Part shown: positions 16,131 to 21,728 of the stretch, piece by piece
Layout of the letters: the number at the start of each line of letters is the position of its first letter
How positions within the stretch are numbered: position 1 is the first letter of the stretch
IMG/VR virus record: IMGVR_UViG_3300044678_001293
Span: 1 to 21,728 of that record
Origin: a virus
DNA length: 21,728 bases
Strand: one strand, 5' to 3'
The notes under the pieces: generated by a model
What the model saw: the letters and a program-made list of their open reading frames with translations, nothing else
What the model was told of the DNA's origin: nothing
The model's database searches: none
Made by a program: the position numbers and the translations under genes

Positions 16131-16604
16131 TTGGCTACTAAGACTTTTACCGCAGGTGAAGTGCTGACTGCTGCGAATGTCAATTCGTATCTAAATAATT
16201 ATCGCGCTGATTTAGTTTCACCTTCAGAACTGACCACTATCTCTGCTACTGCTGCGACAGGCACAGTAACAGTAGATATAGCAAATACTTCTGTAACGTA
16301 TTACACAACAAATGCAAGCGCAAACTTTACTCTTAATTTTCGAGGTAATGCGACAACCACAGCTGCTTCATACATAGATACAAATGAAGCTGTAACTCAT
16401 GTATTTCTAAATACAAATGGAGCGACTCCCTATTATCCAACTGCATTTCAAATTGATGGCGCAGCTGGAACACCAAACTGGCAAGGTGGTGTAGCCCCAA
16501 CAGCTGGGAATGCTTCTTCTATTGATGCTTATTCTTTCACAATCATTAAAACTGCTGCGACTCCGACTTACAAAATTTTGGCTTCGCAAACCCAGTTCAA
16601 ATAA
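16131..16604 (+). CDS. Tail tip/fibre-type structural protein
   Basis: The 157-residue protein begins MATKTFTAGEVLTAANVNSYLNN, an N-terminal motif that recurs in tail-associated proteins of environmental phages. The remainder is Thr/Ala/Asn-rich and strand-forming (TVTVDIANTSVTYYTTNASANFTLNFRG), suggesting an elongated beta fibre. Its TTG start at 16131 has AGGAG at 16121-16125 with a 5-nt spacer. It leads the fibre-paralogue block and probably anchors or forms part of the receptor-binding tip; binding specificity is unknown. Confidence 0.6.
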   Translation: MATKTFTAGEVLTAANVNSYLNNYRADLVSPSELTTISATAATGTVTVDIANTSVTYYTTNASANFTLNFRGNATTTAASYIDTNEAVTHVFLNTNGATPYYPTAFQIDGAAGTPNWQGGVAPTAGNASSIDAYSFTIIKTAATPTYKILASQTQFK

Positions 16605-16617
16605 AAGGGAATCATAA

Positions 16618-17187
16618 ATGCCTATTGTTGGTTCTTTTGCTGGTGCTTCAGCACGCGCCTATGGTTTAGGTGCAAGTCGTATTGCAGAATCTGATTTAAG
16701 ACTTATCTCCACTCAATCTTTCACTACTGCATCAAGTGTGACTTTTGATAATGTTTTTTCAAACGATTATGTACAATATAAAATCTTAACAGAAGCAACT
16801 GGAACAACTCTTGCAGGAATAAATTTTCAATTTAGAACTTCTGTTCCTAGCACATATACAACAGCAAATTATCGTTGGCAAAAATTCCAAATTGTTAATA
16901 CTGACATAACAAATTCTGGTCGTTCAACTGGTCAAACAAGTTGGCAAAATGCTTTAGGCGCAGTTGATAACGCTCAAGGATATGCTTCATTTTTAGAAGT
17001 TTATAATCCTTTTCAAACAGTAGCAACTACTGGATTAAATCAACATTCTTACAGTAATGTTGGTACTTTAGAAATTAGAGCATTTGCAATAACTGTTACA
17101 GATTCGTTCGCTGGTTTTCTTTTCGCCCCAAGTGCTGGAACGATAACAGGTTCAGTATCTGTTTTCGGATACTATAAGGGGGCATAA
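16618..17187 (+). CDS. Tail fibre/receptor-binding-like protein, paralogue A
   Basis: The 189-residue protein has an N-terminal extension of about 34 residues (MPIVGSFAGASARAYGLGAS) that the next two genes lack, perhaps an attachment segment. A beta-rich module follows: FTTASSVTFDNVFSNDYVQYKIL, ANYRWQ, EVYNPFQT, then a closing block DSFAGFLFAPSAGTITGSVSVFGY. The same order of blocks occurs in the two downstream genes, so the three are paralogues. It is coupled to the next gene by TAATG. A virion surface role is inferred from position and composition. Confidence 0.6.
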   Translation: MPIVGSFAGASARAYGLGASRIAESDLRLISTQSFTTASSVTFDNVFSNDYVQYKILTEATGTTLAGINFQFRTSVPSTYTTANYRWQKFQIVNTDITNSGRSTGQTSWQNALGAVDNAQGYASFLEVYNPFQTVATTGLNQHSYSNVGTLEIRAFAITVTDSFAGFLFAPSAGTITGSVSVFGYYKGA

Positions 17188-17675
17188 TGGCAAAAGGACT
17201 TATTTTATTAGCAAAGGACACTTTCACTACGGCTTCAACAGTTAGTTTTAACAATGTTTTTTCTGCAACTTACAAACAATATAAATTAGTTCTTAATGTG
17301 ACGGGTTCTGCTAATGGTGCTTTAGTGATGAGATTAAGGGCTAGTGGTTCTGATAATACTGCAGCAAATTACAGGAGACAATATGTTCAAGGAAATGGCG
17401 CATCAATTGCTGCAGGCTACTCCTCAACAAATACTCTTTGGTTTTTAGTTGGTGGGAACGCAGTTAGAGAAATAATTTTTGCTGAAGTTTTGTATCCTTT
17501 TCAAACAACTAACACAAGTATGTTTTGCAATTATAATGGTGCTTCATCGGGAAATATTCAAATAGTATGTCAAGCACAAGATATTTCAGTAACAACTTCT
17601 TATGATGGATTTACAATTTTTGCTGATACTGGAACTATAACTGGCTCGGTTATTATTTACGGAATTGAACAATAA
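17187..17675 (+). CDS. Tail fibre/receptor-binding-like protein, paralogue B
   Basis: This 162-residue copy begins straight with the shared module: FTTASTVSFNNVFSATYKQYKLV, MRLRASGSDNTAANYRRQY, EVLYPFQT and SVTTSYDGFTIFADTGTITG. The central region (about 70-105) differs most from the other copies, where host specificity could reside. One-base overlaps join it to both neighbours. It shares short identical DNA blocks with paralogue C (17328-17343 and 17589-17608). Confidence 0.6.
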   Translation: MAKGLILLAKDTFTTASTVSFNNVFSATYKQYKLVLNVTGSANGALVMRLRASGSDNTAANYRRQYVQGNGASIAAGYSSTNTLWFLVGGNAVREIIFAEVLYPFQTTNTSMFCNYNGASSGNIQIVCQAQDISVTTSYDGFTIFADTGTITGSVIIYGIEQ

Positions 17676-18187
17676 TGGCTCAAGAAAATTTTTCATCTCC
17701 AGGTTTAGTTTTTATTAAAAAAGCAACTGGAACAAGTGTTTCTACTATTAGTATAGATAATTGTTTTTCAAGTACTTATTCACAATATAGAATTATTTTT
17801 GATATATCGACATCGGTAGGTCAAACAAATATGAGATTAAGGGCTAACGGCGCAGATAATTCTTCAACGAATTATAGACGACAATATTTTAATATATTTT
17901 CAACTTCAAGAGATACGGCTAGGGATACAGGTCAGGCTTCTTGGGGAGGAGTTGGCTCTATTGATACTGTACAAGAAATTTCTATATGCGAAATATTAAA
18001 TCCCTTTCAAACTGAATATACAAATATGTTTTATGCTTCGTGCTATCAACCGGTTGCAAATACAAATCTTTATATGGCGATGTTTGGAATAAATGTAACA
18101 ACTTCTTATGATGGTTTCACACTTCTTCCTGATGTAAGTGGAACTATTACTGGAACAATTTACGTTTATGGTTATGTCAATTCATAG
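17675..18187 (+). CDS. Tail fibre/receptor-binding-like protein, paralogue C
   Basis: This 170-residue copy has the same order of blocks: VSTISIDNCFSSTYSQYRII, MRLRANGADNSSTNYRRQY, EILNPFQT and NVTTSYDGFTLLPDVSGTITG. It is closer to B than to A and shares exact DNA stretches with B (17831-17846 and 18095-18114). Its DNA is visibly more AT-rich than its neighbours, for example around 17880-17920, which may mark more recent acquisition or faster change. No enzymatic motif is seen. Confidence 0.6.
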   Translation: MAQENFSSPGLVFIKKATGTSVSTISIDNCFSSTYSQYRIIFDISTSVGQTNMRLRANGADNSSTNYRRQYFNIFSTSRDTARDTGQASWGGVGSIDTVQEISICEILNPFQTEYTNMFYASCYQPVANTNLYMAMFGINVTTSYDGFTLLPDVSGTITGTIYVYGYVNS

Positions 18188-18202
18188 AAAAGGAAAACAA
18201 AA

Positions 18203-18454
18203 ATGACAAAAGCACAAAGAATAGAAGCGTTCAGAGCCGAATATCCTGAACTATTCAAACAAGTTAATGGCGACAGAATCCAATTAACTGATGAAGAATA
18301 CGAAATAACTTTAGGCGAGTGGGCTGATAACGAAATTGCTAAAGAAGCCGAAGATGCAGCAAAAGCCGAAGCCGAAGCCAAAAAAGAATCAGGCAAAGCC
18401 AAACTTAAAGCACTCGGTCTAACTGATGCTGAAATAGAAGCGTTGGTGAAATAA
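18203..18454 (+). CDS. Small charged helical protein of unknown function
   Basis: The 83-residue protein starts MTKAQRIEAFRAEYPELFKQ and has a long Ala/Glu/Lys helix (about residues 45-68, likely coiled coil), ending KALGLTDAEIEALVK. There is no membrane segment. The purine-rich AAAAGGAAAAC at about 18187-18197 serves as ribosome site. It directly precedes the lysis-like block and overlaps it by one base. I do not recognise the family; a tail or lysis accessory role is possible. Confidence 0.65.
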   Translation: MTKAQRIEAFRAEYPELFKQVNGDRIQLTDEEYEITLGEWADNEIAKEAEDAAKAEAEAKKESGKAKLKALGLTDAEIEALVK

Positions 18455-18705
18455 TGAAACCAGCCGTAATTAAAGATGTGGTTTTTAGAAGTTTCGCTTT
18501 ATTTTTAGTCACAGCCTTACCTGCTATTGGAGCAGGCTCTTTTATCGGAGTCGAGCCAGTAAATTCAGCAGTTATCGCTGGTGCTTTGGCAGTATCAAGA
18601 GTCATCACAGATTTAGCAAAAGCATTTCTTGATGACGGAAAATTAACTCAAGAAGAAGTTGATGCAATATTCAAAAAAGCTAACAAGAAAGAAGAATCCA
18701 AATAA
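18454..18705 (+). CDS. Holin-like small membrane protein
   Basis: The 83-residue protein has a hydrophobic segment about 12-33 (FRSFALFLVTALPAIGAGSF) and a second weaker one about 39-55, followed by a charged C-terminal tail ending FKKANKKEESK. Small size, membrane segments and the one-base overlap with the downstream M23 lysin gene fit a holin that would release or activate the lysin. The tail segment DDGKLTQEEVD resembles half an EF-hand, but a calcium role is not supported. No holin family was recognised by sequence. Confidence 0.6.
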   Translation: MKPAVIKDVVFRSFALFLVTALPAIGAGSFIGVEPVNSAVIAGALAVSRVITDLAKAFLDDGKLTQEEVDAIFKKANKKEESK

Positions 18706-19100
18706 TGGGTTTGCCAATCGCTAATGGAAAGATTACAACTGCTTACAAAAAACTTGGCAAGATGTGGTCGAAAGGTTATCACACTGGCGTTGATTTCGCT
18801 GTACCTCAAGGTACTGACATTATTGCTGTTGCTGATGGCAAAGTTTCTAACGCTAACTGGGGCAAATCCTATGGAACACAAATTGTACAAAAAATTGAAG
18901 GACAAGATGCTTGGGTCATTTATGCTCATTTATCGAAATCCCTTGTCAAAGCTGGCGATGAAATCAAAAAAGGGCAACATATAGGAGAATCTGGAAATAC
19001 AGGGAATTCTTCTGGTCCTCATTTGCATTTTGAAATGCGTGACAACATTCGTTGGTCAGCAGGAAAAGACTTAGACCCAAAAGGAATATTGGAAGCATAA
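18705..19100 (+). CDS. M23 (LytM-type) peptidoglycan endopeptidase, phage lysin
   Basis: The 131-residue protein is a bare M23 catalytic domain, which cuts peptide cross-links of peptidoglycan using zinc. Ligands are H26 and D30 (YHTGVDF) and H108 in HLHFE; H75 (YAHLS) and H106 are the catalytic histidines. GNTGNSSGPHLHFEM is the family signature. There is no signal peptide and no wall-binding domain, so it probably needs a holin to reach the wall, although a virion-borne lysin is also possible. It lies between a holin-like gene and a secreted protein gene. Confidence 0.92.
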   Translation: MGLPIANGKITTAYKKLGKMWSKGYHTGVDFAVPQGTDIIAVADGKVSNANWGKSYGTQIVQKIEGQDAWVIYAHLSKSLVKAGDEIKKGQHIGESGNTGNSSGPHLHFEMRDNIRWSAGKDLDPKGILEA

Positions 19101-20078
19101 TTGAATAAGCGCGCCAAACTGCGCTTATTTTTAGTTTTCATCTTGATAGGTTTTATTGTCGCGCCTGCTTTTGCTGATGAACAAACAATCGAATTATCAC
19201 CTGAAGTTCCTTATGTGGATGTTGTAGTGGAAGCCACTGAACCGACACAAATAACAATTCAAACTACAAACGGAACACCGCAAACGAATCCTAGTTTTAT
19301 AGATTCTTGGGTCGAGCTTTGGCAAGGTGCTATAAAACTTTTTGCTAATGATGACGGAGCGCATTCAGGGACAAATGTTTTGGCTTCTTTTATTTCAGCA
19401 CCAATTGAAACAGGCACATATTTCATTCGTGCAACTTCTTTCGGTTGGATGGCAAGCAATCAAACACAAACACCAACAGGAAGTTATCTTTTAACTTGGG
19501 ATGGTGTTACAACTCTTCAGCCAACACCAACGCCAACACCAGAAGCGTCACCAACAGAAACAACAACGCAAACCCCAACTCCAGAACCTACGCTAACGCC
19601 AACGACAGAACCGACCCCAACAGAAACACCATTACCACCAATAGAACAACCTGTACAAAACGAAGAGAATACAACTCAGGATTTACCGACAGTAATTGTT
19701 GAGCCAGAAGAAATAATCCCAGATTTGCCAGAAGAAGAAATAGTACAAACACCAATTGAACCAACAATTGAAGAACCTTTCGTTGAATTACCAGTGATAG
19801 AAGAACTTACAGCAGAAGAGCTTATAGAGCAAGAACAAGCGTTGTATGTTGAAGAAAACACTATAGAATTACAATTACCAACTGCGCTTGCAGAAATACC
19901 TGGTGTTGAACAAATCTTTGCAGCAGCCGAAGCGGTTATGAATGTTGGTTCTGATATGACTCAGGAACAACGCGAAGAATCTCAAGCTGTTGTAGTGAGT
20001 GCGATTATCCTTACTCAAATCGCTTCAATGACTAGTATTTCTGTATCACAATCTTCAAGCAGAAAGTTTAATAAATAA
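19101..20078 (+). CDS. Secreted Thr/Pro-rich protein of unknown function
   Basis: The 325-residue protein starts at TTG 19101, the only start that gives a full signal peptide: basic MNKRAKLR, a hydrophobic core, and an AxA site A23-F24-A25 before D26. Residues about 26-135 look like a compact beta domain resembling bacterial pre-peptidase C-terminal modules (VELWQGAIKLFANDDGAHSG, GTYFIRATSFG). Then come a Pro/Thr linker (about 141-180), an acidic Pro-rich stretch to about 260, and a helical C terminus with a hydrophobic run about 296-315. It sits between the lysin and two membrane proteins. It may act on the host surface or in lysis; function is unknown. A 9-bp hairpin overlaps its first codons. 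Confidence 0.75.
   Translation: MNKRAKLRLFLVFILIGFIVAPAFADEQTIELSPEVPYVDVVVEATEPTQITIQTTNGTPQTNPSFIDSWVELWQGAIKLFANDDGAHSGTNVLASFISAPIETGTYFIRATSFGWMASNQTQTPTGSYLLTWDGVTTLQPTPTPTPEASPTETTTQTPTPEPTLTPTTEPTPTETPLPPIEQPVQNEENTTQDLPTVIVEPEEIIPDLPEEEIVQTPIEPTIEEPFVELPVIEELTAEELIEQEQALYVEENTIELQLPTALAEIPGVEQIFAAAEAVMNVGSDMTQEQREESQAVVVSAIILTQIASMTSISVSQSSSRKFNK
19104..19138 (+). terminator. Terminator-like hairpin inside the start of the secreted-protein gene
   Basis: AATAAGCGC (19104-19112) is perfectly complementary to GCGCTTATT (19121-19129) around an 8-nt loop, followed by TTTAGTTTT. It has the shape of a Rho-independent terminator lying 4 nt after the lysin stop, yet it covers codons 2-10 of the next gene. 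It may attenuate transcription or hide the TTG start from ribosomes. Confidence 0.55.
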
Positions 20079-20257
20079 TGAATTGGCTAAAAAAATATGC
20101 TGTTGCTATGTCAGGTGATGTTTGGACTTATGTGGGTCTTGGTATTGCTTATTTTACTTTGGATGGGTCAGCAAAAGTTGTAACAGGGTATTTGATAATC
20201 GGCGGTTTGATAATATGGCTTCTAACTTTACCAATGAGGGATTCCGATGACGATTGA
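20078..20257 (+). CDS. Small membrane protein (59 aa), holin candidate
   Basis: Translation from ATG 20078, which shares one base with the previous stop, gives 59 residues. Hydrophobic stretches at about 15-27 (VWTYVGLGIAYFT) and 34-51 (VVTGYLIIGGLIIWLLTL) suggest two membrane helices. The N terminus is basic (MNWLKKYA) and the tail acidic (RDSDDD). It overlaps the next gene by 11 nt. Size, topology and position after the lysin are consistent with a holin or antiholin; no family was recognised. Confidence 0.65.
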   Translation: MNWLKKYAVAMSGDVWTYVGLGIAYFTLDGSAKVVTGYLIIGGLIIWLLTLPMRDSDDD

Positions 20258-20504
20258 CATAATTTCTATGGGTCAAACAGCAGGAGCTTTGATTGCAATT
20301 TTTACTTTCCTTGGGATGGCAATTCATTGGATTATTGTCAAGCCAATCAAAACTTACATTGATTTGAAAACCGACCCTATTCAGCCTTACAGCAATGGCG
20401 GAAAGAGCTTGCCAGATGCGATAGCTTCATTACACAGGGTCGAAACGAAGCTGGACGAGCTTGGAAGTCGTGTGGAAGCCTTGGAGCGCAAGAAAAGAGC
20501 TTAG
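20247..20504 (+). CDS. Small membrane protein with coiled-coil tail, holin candidate
   Basis: The 85-residue protein has one clear membrane helix (about 8-31, GQTAGALIAIFTFLGMAIHW) and a basic segment (IVKPIKTYIDLK). A C-terminal helix LHRVETKLDELGSRVEALERKKRA has heptad spacing. This plan, one membrane span plus a coiled coil with a basic end, is common for class III-like holins of actinophages. GAGGG at 20236-20240 with a 6-nt spacer supports ATG 20247. It is the last gene before the non-coding gap at 20505. Confidence 0.65.
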   Translation: MTIDIISMGQTAGALIAIFTFLGMAIHWIIVKPIKTYIDLKTDPIQPYSNGGKSLPDAIASLHRVETKLDELGSRVEALERKKRA

Positions 20505-20520
20505 CGCGTAAAACCTGTCT

Positions 20521-20549
20521 TTGTCGGTCCTTTGAGGCACAATTATGTT
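20521..20549 (+). promoter_or_regulatory. Candidate promoter for the rightmost gene unit
   Basis: TTGTCG (20521-20526) and TATGTT (20544-20549) are separated by 17 bp, each matching 4 of 6 of the standard hexamers. They lie in the only non-coding gap between the late block and the Cys-rich, recombination and transglycosylase genes. The -10 falls inside the hairpin at 20527-20565. Confidence 0.4.
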
Positions 20550-20565
20550 GTCCGCCTAAAAGGAC
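20527..20565 (+). promoter_or_regulatory. Imperfect 15-bp hairpin in the 20505-20580 gap
   Basis: Three nested perfect blocks pair: GTCCTTT (20527-20533) with AAAGGAC (20559-20565), AGGC (20535-20538) with GCCT (20554-20557), and ACAA (20539-20542) with TTGT (20548-20551). The loop is TTATG, with a G-A mismatch and a CC bulge. No T-tract follows on either strand, so it is less like a terminator than an operator or a leader structure. It ends 15 nt before the ATG at 20581. Confidence 0.55.
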
Positions 20566-20580
20566 TCACGAAAGGAAGTT

Positions 20581-20745
20581 ATGGCGAATATGTTTGAAAC
20601 CGAAATGCGTTCTAAAATTTCGGAAGCTGATTGGCTGAAGTTCTATGCCATGCATTTAATCGCAACAGATACAGAAAAATGTACCTATTGTGAATGTTAT
20701 TCTTGCCAATGCTCTATGGACTCAGGTGAGCCAAATGGGTTTTAA
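20581..20745 (+). CDS. Cys-rich small protein (54 aa)
   Basis: ATG 20581 follows the purine-rich site AAAGGAAG (20571-20578). The 54-residue product has a helical, acidic N-terminal half (ETEMRSKISEADWLKFYAMH) and a dense cysteine knot CTYCECYSCQC (five Cys within 11 residues, residues 34-44), suggesting a zinc or redox site. It overlaps the next gene by 11 nt and is the first gene after the promoter/hairpin gap, so it may be an early regulator. The family is not recognised. Confidence 0.6.
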   Translation: MANMFETEMRSKISEADWLKFYAMHLIATDTEKCTYCECYSCQCSMDSGEPNGF

Positions 20746-21406
20746 TTTGCAAGATTACGAACCAGTAGAAAACAGGATAGCTGCTTTCTACGAAAAATAT
20801 CCAAACGGCAGAATCACAACTGAATTAGTTTCGCATGGCGATAATCAATTCATAGTGAAAGCGTTTGTTTGGCGCGACTCAAAAGACGAATTTGTTTCCG
20901 CAACAGGATACGCGGAAGAAAAAGTTGGGTCAAGTCCAGTAAATAGGACTTCTGCTCTCGAGAATTGTGAAACGAGCGCAATCGGTAGAAGTTTGGCAAA
21001 TTTAGGGTTCGCAACTAAAGGTGCTAGACCAAGTCGGGAAGAAATGACAAAAGTTGAATCTACCAATGGAAACAAACCTGTTTCACATGTTGGTGGAATG
21101 CCTTTTGATAATTCCATTACAGAAAAACAATTGAGCTTTGTCAAAGAAATAGTGGCAGATGCTTTTCTTAGTTCTGGTTGGAATAACGGGAAAGATGGTT
21201 GGAAATTAGTGGGCGAATGGTTAGGTGTCCCTAATTTAGCGGAAGCAAATGAACTAAACAAGAAACAAGCCTCACGCATAATCAACGACAAAATGTCGGT
21301 GAGCAATGGGGTAACTGAGCTTGTTAAGTTTTTGCAATCCAAACAACCAGCGGACCGCGACCCTTGGGAAAGTCCCTTGGTCGAAAAATCTGGCAGCTTG
21401 GATTAA
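20735..21406 (+). CDS. Putative single-strand-annealing-type recombination protein (tentative)
   Basis: I start at ATG 20735 (AGGTGAG at 20724-20730, 4-nt spacer) rather than the longer frame, because MGFNLQDYEPVENRIAAFY is how related phage proteins begin. The 223-residue protein has strands around ITTELVSHGDNQFIVKAFVWRD and a conserved block TSALENCETSAIGRSLANLGF (residues 72-92). That block resembles the helix of ERF/Sak-like, Rad52-type annealing proteins, where a similar Ser/Ala/Gly-rich stretch is found. The C-terminal third (ITEKQLSFVKEIVADAF, then a helical KKQASRIINDK) may bind partners. Annealing activity is inferred from resemblance, and other DNA-binding roles are possible. Confidence 0.5.
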   Translation: MGFNLQDYEPVENRIAAFYEKYPNGRITTELVSHGDNQFIVKAFVWRDSKDEFVSATGYAEEKVGSSPVNRTSALENCETSAIGRSLANLGFATKGARPSREEMTKVESTNGNKPVSHVGGMPFDNSITEKQLSFVKEIVADAFLSSGWNNGKDGWKLVGEWLGVPNLAEANELNKKQASRIINDKMSVSNGVTELVKFLQSKQPADRDPWESPLVEKSGSLD

Positions 21407-21409
21407 CGA

Positions 21410-21728
21410 ATGATAGAAGCAATAATTTTGTACGCGGTCTTAAAAGATAGTCCGGAAACTATTGAGAGCAAGGAGCGCGACAGAGCTATTGCGAGAGCAG
21501 CGCGCACAGGCGATTTTAGAGCTTATGCGCGCGCTCACTACAATAAACAACAATGGAAATGTTTAGACGAATTATGGCAAAGAGAAAGCTCTTGGGGTAC
21601 TAGTGAGAATCCTCATTTGGCTAAAAATCCAAACTCTTCTGCGTACGGAATCCCCCAAGCCACAAAAGGCAAAATGGCTCAAATGGGTGCGGATTGGAAA
21701 ACAAATCCGATAACCCAAATAAAATGGG
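21410..21728 (+). CDS. Lytic transglycosylase-like protein, 3'-truncated by the window
   Basis: The frame is open from ATG 21410 to the last base, giving 106 residues. After a charged helical N terminus (SKERDRAIARAARTGDF) comes an SLT-like fold: W49 and C51, the catalytic Glu59 in LWQRESSW, NPNSSAYGIPQAT (73-85) and the start of TNPITQIKW. This type is common in actinobacteria and their phages and cleaves glycan strands between MurNAc and GlcNAc. No signal peptide is seen. The start is only 3 nt after the upstream stop and lacks a clear ribosome site, so translational coupling is likely. The gene continues beyond the window. Confidence 0.8.
   Translation, partial: MIEAIILYAVLKDSPETIESKERDRAIARAARTGDFRAYARAHYNKQQWKCLDELWQRESSWGTSENPHLAKNPNSSAYGIPQATKGKMAQMGADWKTNPITQIKW

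Noticed and set aside
18640-18680. EF-hand-like DDGKLTQEEVD in the holin candidate
   Set aside because: The loop lacks a full set of calcium ligands and a paired hand, so calcium binding is not claimed.
19518-19640. Short direct repeats (CCAACACCAACGCCAACA-like) suggestive of an array
   Set aside because: They are codon-level repeats of a Pro/Thr linker in a secreted protein, with no spacer structure; not CRISPR.
20845-21342. 165-residue open frame on the minus strand
   Set aside because: It lies wholly opposite the recombination-type gene, has no ribosome site or sensible domain, and its composition is that of a reverse-frame shadow.
1-21728. Integrase, attachment site, tRNA or insertion sequence
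   Set aside because: None of the genes has recombinase or transposase motifs, non-coding gaps are too short for tRNA genes, and no terminal inverted repeats were seen.

Overview
This window looks like the late (virion and lysis) half of a tailed double-stranded DNA phage genome with a long, non-contractile-type tail module (siphovirus-like), probably infecting a low-GC actinobacterium of fresh or marine water. The phage call is secure. It rests on gene order and recognisable proteins: large terminase, portal, HK97-type prohead protease, HK97-fold capsid, connector, tail tube, frameshifted tail chaperone, tape measure, lysin. The host call is inference. It rests on the AT-rich base composition, a partial lytic transglycosylase of actinobacterial style (CLDELWQRESSW ... 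AYGIPQA), and the domain set in front of the protease. All supported genes are on the + strand, packed tightly with 1-20 nt overlaps and TAATG or TAAATG junctions. Both ends of the window cut a gene.

Region by region. (1) Positions 2-4868 hold the end of terminase, a 45-aa membrane peptide, portal, a small beta-rich protein, a 598-aa multidomain protein ending in the prohead protease (with a credible internal start for the protease alone), and a 59-aa helical protein. (2) A 102-nt leader with small hairpins precedes the major capsid gene (4971-6158). (3) Two strong hairpins in tandem (6181-6248) separate the capsid from an uncommon insert: four glycosyltransferase-like genes and one class I methyltransferase (6273-10047). 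They sit where head-tail connector genes normally follow. (4) Positions 10074-16121 are connector, tail-completion protein, tail tube, chaperone with a -1 frameshift, a gp10-like protein, the 813-aa tape measure and a tail-tip protein. (5) Positions 16131-18187 are four fibre or tip proteins, three of them tandem paralogues. (6) Positions 18203-20504 are a lysis-like block: a small helical protein, up to three holin candidates, an M23 endopeptidase and a secreted Thr/Pro-rich protein. (7) After a promoter/hairpin region (20505-20580), a new unit begins with a Cys-rich peptide, a probable single-strand-annealing-type protein and a lytic transglycosylase cut by the window end.

How the genes work together. 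Terminase packages DNA through the portal into a procapsid of HK97-fold subunits. The protease removes the N-terminal delta (scaffold) segment of the capsid protein. The connector and completion proteins join the head to a tail whose length is set by the tape measure, and the fibre paralogues probably bind the host. The sugar-transfer cassette could decorate virion proteins or change the host envelope. The M23 enzyme, the transglycosylase and the small membrane proteins would open the cell.

The points most worth following are: the four-cysteine HiPIP-like module and nested protease start in the 598-aa protein; the glycosylation cassette inside the head-tail region; the textbook slippery site plus hairpin at 11761-11791; a terminator-like hairpin written into the signal peptide of the secreted protein; and the imperfect 15-bp hairpin overlapping a promoter candidate at 20521-20565. 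No integrase, repressor, tRNA, CRISPR array or insertion sequence was seen.
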